Assembly (NCBI RefSeq): GCF_013266695.1
Contig: NZ_JABRXF010000001.1
Coordinates: 2,237,736-2,301,735 of the forward strand
Length of the DNA stretch: 64,000 bases
Reading direction: 5' to 3'
DNA from: Hongsoonwoonella zoysiae
GTDB taxonomy: Bacteria > Pseudomonadota > Alphaproteobacteria > Rhizobiales > Stappiaceae
Under the pieces are notes generated by a model. It had not been told where the DNA came from. It searched no databases and saw only the letters and a list, made by a program, of their open reading frames with translations. The position numbers were made by a program, and so were the translations under genes. Shown here piece by piece: positions 56,945-64,000 of the stretch (its first letter is position 1; each line of letters begins with the position of its first letter).

Positions 56945-57077
56945 GCGGCGTTTCTATAGCGCGGCATTCAGGGCGTTCCCGCTTCCATCTTGAATGGGAC
57001 GCCCTTCGTTTCTGGAGCGCAAGGAACGAATGCCCTTGCCGATTATTTGACGCAGGTGGCAGCAGAAGCGCCAATCA
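56945..57077 (+). pseudogene. Decayed C-terminal fragment of a frnE-like gene
   Basis: Translated from 56960, the frame reads RGIQGVPASILNGTPFVSGA then QGTNALADYLTQVAAEAP, which matches the end of the FrnE-like protein encoded at 55500-56165 (RGIQGVPAFILN, LVSGAQGADALAEVLTQV). Upstream, GCGTTTCT also matches but the frame is broken by small deletions and a TAG at 56957-56959. There is no start codon with a ribosome binding site. It is a remnant of a second copy, perhaps from a duplication around 55-57 kb. Confidence 0.75.
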
Positions 57078-57081
57078 GAAT

Positions 57082-57118
57082 AAAAAAGCACCGTTGCCCG
57101 GCAATTCGGGAACGGTGC
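57082..57118 (-). terminator. Intrinsic terminator, minus strand
   Basis: On the minus strand GCACCGTT-CCCG (57118-57107), loop AATTGC, CGGG-CAACGGTGC (57100-57088) with one bulged base, then TTTTTTA. On the plus strand no T run follows. The only minus-strand frame that it could serve is the 47-codon ORF at 57211-57354. Confidence 0.8.
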
Positions 57119-57210
57119 CAAGTCCGGGGAGATTGCTACAAAGAGGCTGTGAGGTTCTTGCAGCAACTGGATAAACCGTCCCCCGACAGTTCATCCCCAG
57201 GGCCGGAACC

Positions 57211-57354
57211 CTAGCTCGTATGCCTGCTTGCGGCAGCGCGCAGGCCGAAACGGTTGCGCGGGGTCGCGGTGGGCGCATTTGGGATTTTGCGTTCATGGAC
57301 GAAGCTGTCCATACGGCTTGAAACCATCAGTGTGCCAGCCAGAACGTTTAACAT
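57211..57354 (-). CDS. Possible 47-residue protein with own terminator
   Basis: On the minus strand ATG 57354 is preceded by GCGGAG with an eight-base spacer, giving MLNVLAGTLMVSSRMDSFVH and ending NRFGLRAAASRHTS before TAG. The protein is basic with no clear membrane segment. The transcript would end at the intrinsic terminator 57082-57118, about 93 bases further. It diverges from the first LysR gene (ATG 57454), the usual position of a LysR target. Small size and lack of a recognised family keep this tentative. Confidence 0.4.
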   Translation of the reverse strand: MLNVLAGTLMVSSRMDSFVHERKIPNAPTATPRNRFGLRAAASRHTS

Positions 57355-57453
57355 CGGTCAAACTCCGCTTTCATGTGCGATTGGCTATACCTTGCCAATT
57401 TGTGCGCAAAATGCGAGGAAGCAATTGTTCCGATATGTAAGCTGGTGTTTCAG

Positions 57454-58356
57454 ATGGGTTGGGAAGGTCTTCCGTCGCTTTCGATCCTGCGGGCTTTCGA
57501 GGCCGCCGCCCGCCAGAAATCCTTCAGTGCTGCGGGGAGGGAACTGAACGTCACGCACGTCGCGGTCGCCCAGCAGGTGCGAAGGTTGGAGGAGCACCTC
57601 GGCGTTTCGCTGATTTATCGTGAAGGCCGTGGTATCGCGCTCACCGAGCAGGGTGAGAAGCTTTCTGCAGCGCTTTCGGAGGGGTTGCAAACCATCCGCT
57701 CGGGCGTTGAGGAAATCCTCGATACGGATCGCGACCGGCCCTTGCATGTCTCTTTGACGCCGAGCTTCGCTGTGAGCTGGCTGATGCCACGGATCGGTGC
57801 TTTTCGAGCGGAGAATCCGGATATCGAGCTGATGCTCAATCCCTCGCCGCAGGTTGTCGATCTGAAGCGTGACGGCTTCGACCTCGCGATCCGTTTCGGT
57901 TCCGGCAAATGGCCCGGCATGGACGCCGAGATGTTCCTGAAAAGCAATTACGTGCTTGTTGCGGCTCCATCCGTGATCGCGGGGAAGAAGATCGAACAAC
58001 CGGCTGACCTTGCGGCGCTTCCCTGGCTGCAAGAACTAGGCACTGAAGAATTCGCTGCCTGGATGCGCGCAAAGGGCGTTGAGGCGGGATCCAAACGGGA
58101 TATTGCCCATCTGCCGGGCCATATGATCCTGTCCGCGGTCCGCGAAGGGCAGGGGGTGGCCTACACCTCCCGCCTATTCGTTGACGATGACATCCGGGAA
58201 GGCCGCCTCGTCCTCTTATTCGAGGAAGGGAAGGGGGAGGACGCGGTCGGATATTTCCTGGTGCGCCGTCCAGGGCCGATGCGCGAGCCGCTCAAGCTCT
58301 TTTACGCCTGGCTCAAGCGGCAGGCGAAAGCGGGTGATATCGTACCTGGCATTTGA
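57454..58356 (+). CDS. LysR family regulator, GcvA/AmpR type (copy 1)
   Basis: 300 residues. Winged helix DNA-binding start LPSLSILRAFEAAARQKSFS and REGRGIALTEQGEKL, then the effector-binding domain (LHVSLTPSFAVSWLMPRIGA). The GcvA/AmpR-type subfamily controls beta-lactamase, glycine cleavage and other genes; its ligand here is unknown. The ATG at 57454 (MGWEGLPSL) aligns with the start of copy 2; an open frame upstream begins at 57373 but is unsupported. The second copy starts 99 bases after its stop. Confidence 0.9.
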   Translation: MGWEGLPSLSILRAFEAAARQKSFSAAGRELNVTHVAVAQQVRRLEEHLGVSLIYREGRGIALTEQGEKLSAALSEGLQTIRSGVEEILDTDRDRPLHVSLTPSFAVSWLMPRIGAFRAENPDIELMLNPSPQVVDLKRDGFDLAIRFGSGKWPGMDAEMFLKSNYVLVAAPSVIAGKKIEQPADLAALPWLQELGTEEFAAWMRAKGVEAGSKRDIAHLPGHMILSAVREGQGVAYTSRLFVDDDIREGRLVLLFEEGKGEDAVGYFLVRRPGPMREPLKLFYAWLKRQAKAGDIVPGI

Positions 58357-58455
58357 ATGCTGCCATCGCGATCCGCTAACTCGGCAGGCCGTGATTTGCC
58401 ATTTCGGCTGTGACTTGCGAAAAAGCTGCCATCCACGAACTTGCCGAGGAGTCTC

Positions 58456-59358
58456 ATGGGCTGGGAAGGGTTGCCCTCGCTTTCTGTGTTGCGCGCTTTC
58501 GAAGCGGCGGCCCGGCACGGGTCGTTCAGCGCGGCAGGGCGGGAATTGAACGTCACCCATGCGGCGGTCGCCCAGCAGGTGCGCCGGCTGGAGGAGCGTC
58601 TCGGCATACCGCTGCTCTATCGGAATGGGCGCGGCATTGCTCTGACGACGGAGGGTGAGGAGCTTGCCGCCTCATTATCGGAAAGCCTGGAAAATATCCG
58701 CGCTAGCGTGATGAACGTTCTGAACGGGGATCGCAACCGCGCATTGCACGTTTCGGTGACACCGGCTTTCGCATCGGGCTGGCTCGTCTCGCGGCTTGGG
58801 GAATTCCGCGATGAAAACCCGGAAATCGAGTTGAAGCTTCACGCCTCGCCCAAGGTTGCCGATTTGAAGCGCGATGGATTCGATCTCACGATCCGATTCG
58901 GCAAAGGGGTGTGGCCGGGCCTTGAGAGCGAGCTTCTGTTCAAGTCGAAATACGTGATGGTTGCAGCACCAGGCCTGGTCGAGGGGCGGGAGATAAGCCG
59001 GCCTGCCGATCTTCTGGACTATCCCTGGCTGCAGGACCTGGTGGCCGATGAATTCGGCGTCTGGCTTGCCGCACGCGGAGTCGATGTCACGAACAAGGCG
59101 AACATCACGCATCTGCCTGCTTATCTGCTTCTGCAGGCGGCGCGCGACGGGCAAGGCATCGTCAACACGAAGCGGATGTTCGTGGAAGATGATCTTCGTG
59201 CAGGTCGCCTCGTGTGCCTGTTCGAGGATAGTGCCCAGGATGAGCCGGTTGGCTATTTCCTCGTGCGCCGACCCGGCCCGATTCGCGAGCCGCTCAAGAA
59301 GTTTGTCGCCTGGCTGAAGCGCCAGGCGCAGATAAGCTACACCCCTTCGGCAGCCTGA
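58456..59358 (+). CDS. LysR family regulator, GcvA/AmpR type (copy 2)
   Basis: 300 residues, the same length as copy 1 and aligning throughout (MGWEGLPSLSVLRAFEAAAR start, shared ending VRRPGP-REPLK). Ribosome binding site GAGGAG with four bases to the ATG. Differences accumulate in the effector domain (TPAFASGWLVSRLGEFRDEN), so ligand or target may have shifted. It is a tandem duplication with copy 1; usg lies 21 bases downstream on the opposite strand. Confidence 0.91.
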   Translation: MGWEGLPSLSVLRAFEAAARHGSFSAAGRELNVTHAAVAQQVRRLEERLGIPLLYRNGRGIALTTEGEELAASLSESLENIRASVMNVLNGDRNRALHVSVTPAFASGWLVSRLGEFRDENPEIELKLHASPKVADLKRDGFDLTIRFGKGVWPGLESELLFKSKYVMVAAPGLVEGREISRPADLLDYPWLQDLVADEFGVWLAARGVDVTNKANITHLPAYLLLQAARDGQGIVNTKRMFVEDDLRAGRLVCLFEDSAQDEPVGYFLVRRPGPIREPLKKFVAWLKRQAQISYTPSAA

Positions 59359-59379
59359 TGACGGGCGCCTTCCGGCTTC

Positions 59380-59652
59380 TTACTGAAGCCGGTATTCTCC
59401 GTCGATGGTCTTGAGTTCCTGCGGTTTTATCAGGCGCGAGTGCGCAACTGTCACCGAATGCAGTGGTCCTTCGATCTTTCGCTGCCAGAATGCAAGGAAC
59501 TTCGAAAGCTCCGGAAAATCCGGAAAAATATCGTATTGCTGCCAGATGAATTCCTGGAACAGCGCCCGGTGATCCGGCATCCGATAAAGGATCTGGGCCG
59601 TGGTGATCCCGTAGCCGTCAAGCTGGCGTTTGAATTCCGATGAAACCTGCAT
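59380..59652 (-). CDS. Usg family protein
   Basis: 90 residues. It shows the Usg pattern FKRQLDGYGITTAQILYRMP, DHRALFQEFIWQQYD, DFPELSKFLAFW and GPLHSVTVAHSRLIKP. Usg is a small alphaproteobacterial protein named from its place beside the trp genes in Caulobacter-like organisms; function unknown. ATG 59652 has GGAGG seven bases upstream, whereas the open frame extends 50 codons further with no such site. Confidence 0.9.
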   Translation of the reverse strand: MQVSSEFKRQLDGYGITTAQILYRMPDHRALFQEFIWQQYDIFPDFPELSKFLAFWQRKIEGPLHSVTVAHSRLIKPQELKTIDGEYRLQ

Positions 59653-59877
59653 CCATCGTCCTCCATGATCGTTAAACGACTCACCAATTTTGCCGTGAAA
59701 CAATTGGACAGACAAGCGTGTGTAATATAAAAGCTTTTTGAAATCATATAGATAGCAGCAAATATTGGTGAGTGCTGCCAGATTTCTCAGCTTGTGAAAC
59801 ATGGGCGGGGCCTCGCCTGCTGAAAGGGCAATGTCAGTCTTCGGTGGGCCAACTCCGGAAGGCTTTGCGTTTTTTTG

Positions 59878-59903
59878 TTAGCACTCTCGAAAAAGAGTGC
59901 TAA
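59878..59903. promoter_or_regulatory. CIRCE operator (HrcA binding site) with an eight-base spacer
   Basis: TTAGCACTC (59878-59886) and GAGTGCTAA (59895-59903) are perfect CIRCE arms, separated by TCGAAAAA, eight bases instead of the canonical nine. It lies 117 bases before the groES ATG and should bind HrcA, making groESL heat inducible. The rest of the 367-base gap 59653-60019 holds no gene. Confidence 0.92.
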
Positions 59904-60019
59904 ATAGCTGCCCGAAGGGTATTGAACAGGCTTGTCGCCCTTCCCAAATAAAACTCGCCCGTCGTCCGCGAGGAGGCGGGCATATCAGTCAACTAACTGA
60001 TTTTGTTGGAGGAAGCTTC

Positions 60020-60334
60020 ATGAAGTTCCGTCCTTTGCATGACCGAGTCGTGGTCCGCCGTATCGATGCGGAAGAAAAGACCGCGGGCGGCATCATCATT
60101 CCGGACACCGCCAAGGAAAAGCCGCAGGAAGGCGAAGTCGTCGCGGTTGGTCCCGGCGCTCGCAATGAGGCTGGCGAGCTTGTCGCGCTCGACGTCAAGG
60201 CCGGCGACCGTGTGCTGTTCGGCAAGTGGTCCGGCACCGAAGTCAAGATCGATGGCGAAGACCTTCTGATCATGAAGGAAAGCGACATCATGGGTGTGGT
60301 CGAGGGCGCTGCCGCCAGCAAGGCCGCCGCTTAA
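60020..60334 (+). CDS. groES: Co-chaperonin GroES
   Basis: 104 residues. Start [20 protein letters not shown], mobile loop [20 protein letters not shown] and the terminal beta strand region IMGVVEG are typical. It caps GroEL rings. ATG 60020 follows GGAGG with six bases. groEL follows 54 bases later in the same operon, under CIRCE/HrcA control. Confidence 0.97.
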   Translation: MKFRPLHDRVVVRRIDAEEKTAGGIIIPDTAKEKPQEGEVVAVGPGARNEAGELVALDVKAGDRVLFGKWSGTEVKIDGEDLLIMKESDIMGVVEGAAASKAAA

Positions 60335-60382
60335 TCGCCTCACCTGTAACTGGATTCAACATCGTTACGTCTTTAGGAGTGA

Positions 60383-62023
<1,641 letters not shown>

Positions 62024-62344
62024 CGAATAATCCCGGAAAGCCGCAGACTTTTCGGACAAGATTATTCGCGGAAAAGGAAGTCCATAAAGCCGACGATCAT
62101 CAGGAATGAGCCGAAGTCGGCAAATGCCGACGTCGGGTGGCGGCATGGACTTCAGATTTTCCTAAACGTCACGAAATACGGGAGGGCGGTCTTCGGGCCG
62201 CCCTTTCTTTATTGCGGGAACCGCCTGTGGCATTTCGCGGGTGGACCTTGAAAGCACTTTCATTTAAGCCTTCGCCGCATCGAAATAACGAGTGACCACA
62301 CCGCTTACCTGCCTCGTCTGCAGGAGTGAGCCGGAGAGGACCAG
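62024..62344. other. Intergenic region between groEL and thrS
   Basis: 321 bases. A 15-base copy of the groEL end (GGCGGCATGGACTTC) recurs at 62139-62153, preceded by GTCGGC/GCCGAC hairpin arms (62116-62131). The groESL terminator follows, then about 130 bases of leader for thrS with no evident ORF. Confidence 0.6.
62183..62211 (+). terminator. Intrinsic terminator of groESL
   Basis: AGGGCGG (62183-62189), eight-base loop, CCGCCCT (62198-62204), then TTCTTTA. The position, 160 bases after the groEL stop, fits the end of the operon. Confidence 0.8.
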
Positions 62345-64000
62345 ATGATCCAACTGACTTTCCCCGACAATTCATCGCGCGAATTCGAACCCGGCATCAC
62401 AGGCCGGGATGTCGCCGAAGGTATTTCCAAGTCGCTCGCCAAGAAGGCGGTTGCGGTAGCGCTTGATGGCGAGTTGCGCGATCTTTCCGACGTAATCGAC
62501 CGCGATGCCCGCATCGAGATCGTCACCCGCGACGACCCGCGCGCGCTGGAGCTTATACGCCACGATGCCGCCCATGTGATGGCCGAGGCCGTGCAGGAGC
62601 TTTGGCCCGGCACGCAGGTGACCATCGGCCCGGTGATCGAAAACGGCTTCTATTACGACTTCAAGCGCAATCAGCCCTTCACGACCGAGGACCTGCCGGC
62701 CATCGAGAAGAAGATGCGCGAGATCATCCAGCGCAACGCCCCCTTCACCAAGGAGGTGTGGTCACGCGATCAGGCCAAGCATCATTTCCGCGAGAAGGGC
62801 GAGGCCTACAAGGTAGAGCTCGTCGACGCCATTCCCGAAGGCGAGGACGTCAAGATCTACCGCCAGGGAGACTGGCTTGACCTTTGCCGTGGCCCGCACA
62901 TGGCCTCCACCGGCCAGGTCGGGCAAGCCTTCAAGCTGATGAAGGTTGCCGGCGCCTATTGGCGCGGCGATGCCAATAACGAGATGCTGACGCGCATCTA
63001 CGGCACTGCATGGGCAAACGACAACGACCTCAAGGCCTACCTGCACATGCTGGAGGAGGCGGAAAAACGCGACCACCGCAAACTCGGGCGCGAGATGGAT
63101 CTTTACCATTTCCAGGAAGAGGGGCCGGGTGTCGTCTTCTGGCACGCCAAGGGCTGGACGCTGTTCCAGAATCTCGTCAGCTACATGCGCCGTCGCCTTG
63201 AAGCCGACTATGAGGAAGTGAACGCACCGCAGATCCTTGATAAGGCGCTTTGGGAAACTTCAGGCCATTGGGACTGGTACCGGGAGAACATGTTCGTCAC
63301 CGAGACCGAGGACGAACGTGTCTTCGCCATCAAGCCGATGAACTGTCCGGGACATGTGCAGATCTTCAAGCACGGGCTGAAGAGCTATCGTGACCTGCCG
63401 CTTCGTCTGGCGGAGTTCGGCGCCGTCTCGCGTTATGAACCTTCGGGCGCTCTGCATGGGCTGATGCGCGTTCGCGCCTTTACGCAGGACGATGCGCATG
63501 TCTTCTGCACCGAGGAGCAACTGGCGGAAGAGTGCCTGAAGATCAACGACCTGATCCTGTCGACATATGCCGATTTCGGCTTCGACGAAATCGTGGTCAA
63601 GCTTTCCACGAGGCCTGAAAAGCGTGTCGGCTCGGATGAATCCTGGGATCACGCGGAAGCCGTCATGGTGGACGTCTTGAAGATGATCGAGGAGCAGTCT
63701 GGCGGGCGAATCAAGACCGGTGTTCTGGAAGGCGAGGGCGCGTTCTACGGCCCGAAGTTCGAATACACCCTGCGGGATGCCATCGGCCGTGAGTGGCAAT
63801 GCGGCACGACGCAGGTGGACTTCAACCTGCCGGAGCGTTTCGGCGCCTTCTACGTCGACAAGGACGGCGAGAAGAAAACGCCGGTCATGGTGCACCGGGC
63901 GATCTGCGGCTCGATGGAGCGGTTCCTCGGCATCCTGATCGAAAACTATGCCGGGCATTTCCCGCTCTGGTTTGCGCCGTTGCAGGTGGTGGTCGCTACC
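62345..64000 (+). CDS. thrS: Threonyl-tRNA synthetase, N-terminal part
   Basis: 552 residues visible, the frame runs off the right edge; full proteins have about 640-670. Class II synthetase: TGS domain at the N-terminus ([20 protein letters not shown]), editing domain with the zinc-type [10 protein letters not shown], and catalytic core with [12 protein letters not shown] (zinc cysteine and His) and [14 protein letters not shown] 62345 has GGAGAGGACC ahead. The missing C-terminal part would contain the anticodon-binding domain. Confidence 0.97.
   Translation, partial: MIQLTFPDNSSREFEPGITGRDVAEGISKSLAKKAVAVALDGELRDLSDVIDRDARIEIVTRDDPRALELIRHDAAHVMAEAVQELWPGTQVTIGPVIENGFYYDFKRNQPFTTEDLPAIEKKMREIIQRNAPFTKEVWSRDQAKHHFREKGEAYKVELVDAIPEGEDVKIYRQGDWLDLCRGPHMASTGQVGQAFKLMKVAGAYWRGDANNEMLTRIYGTAWANDNDLKAYLHMLEEAEKRDHRKLGREMDLYHFQEEGPGVVFWHAKGWTLFQNLVSYMRRRLEADYEEVNAPQILDKALWETSGHWDWYRENMFVTETEDERVFAIKPMNCPGHVQIFKHGLKSYRDLPLRLAEFGAVSRYEPSGALHGLMRVRAFTQDDAHVFCTEEQLAEECLKINDLILSTYADFGFDEIVVKLSTRPEKRVGSDESWDHAEAVMVDVLKMIEEQSGGRIKTGVLEGEGAFYGPKFEYTLRDAIGREWQCGTTQVDFNLPERFGAFYVDKDGEKKTPVMVHRAICGSMERFLGILIENYAGHFPLWFAPLQVVVAT

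Noticed and set aside
57075..57296. Minus-strand frame of 73 codons overlapping the terminator at 57082
   Set aside because: Runs through the terminator hairpin, has no ribosome binding site and conflicts with the better supported frame 57211-57354.

Overview
The window is about 64 kb of GC-rich chromosomal DNA, with no phage, plasmid, IS or CRISPR signature. It looks like a member of the alphaproteobacterial order Hyphomicrobiales (Rhizobiales), near the Brucella/Mesorhizobium/Nitratireductor group. Evidence for this: a Brucella Omp2-type porin, a Usg protein, DUF3126, PAS_5 and zf-CHCC proteins, a 4Fe-4S cryptochrome-type photolyase, many short BTLCP/CysE/CBS family members typical of rhizobia, and palindromic intergenic repeats of the rhizobial kind. 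The exact genus cannot be fixed from the sequence alone.

Layout. 1-4.2 kb: end of an L,D-transpeptidase gene, an lrgA-lrgB pair, a small exported protein, palindromic repeats, tRNA-Leu(UAA), map and radC. 4.4-9.1 kb: two consecutive membrane-bound CHASE4-GGDEF-EAL proteins. 9.2-15.9 kb: meaB and ppdK on the minus strand, then a TPR protein and ispE. 16.5-21.8 kb: a porin, two tandem trkH-type potassium transporter genes and sfsA. 21.9-26 kb (mostly minus strand): an L,D-transpeptidase lipoprotein, gpt, a CinA-type molybdopterin-binding protein, a flavin monooxygenase and a zinc-finger protein. 26.2-33 kb: two overlapping alpha/beta hydrolases, an enoyl-CoA hydratase, cysE, DUF3126, two unknown membrane proteins, a gamma-carbonic anhydrase and a LapG-like (BTLCP) protease. 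33-41.2 kb: a double-PilZ protein, a PAS_5 protein, a possible small RNA, a rhomboid protease, a CBS protein, a MoxR/VWA pair, photolyase and cytochrome c. 41.2-49.8 kb: an aminotransferase/dehydrogenase pair that may make a 2,3-diamino sugar for lipid A, a methyltransferase, DUF2007, polyprenyl diphosphate synthase, hisI, folE, a NifU/IscU-like scaffold, a BCCT transporter and UspA. 50-64 kb: yidD, a Stf0 sulfotransferase, a lytic transglycosylase, rsuA, an RsmC-like methyltransferase, an SDR, a FrnE-like DsbA protein, a Spy-like protein, a decayed FrnE fragment with a tiny minus-strand ORF beside it, two tandem LysR regulators, usg, CIRCE-groES-groEL and the start of thrS.

Most genes are housekeeping. 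Themes that recur are cell-envelope work (two L,D-transpeptidases, lytic transglycosylase, porin, putative lipid A sugar genes, sulfotransferase, YidD), c-di-GMP signalling (two GGDEF-EAL proteins, a double-PilZ protein, a LapG-like protease) and ion/osmolyte balance (two TrkH, BCCT). No obvious new multi-gene system stands out. The most useful leads are small: a 47-codon ORF with a good ribosome binding site and its own terminator, an eroded frnE copy, a structured RNA candidate upstream of the rhomboid gene, a CIRCE element with a shortened spacer, and a perfect dyad between folE and the Fe-S scaffold gene.
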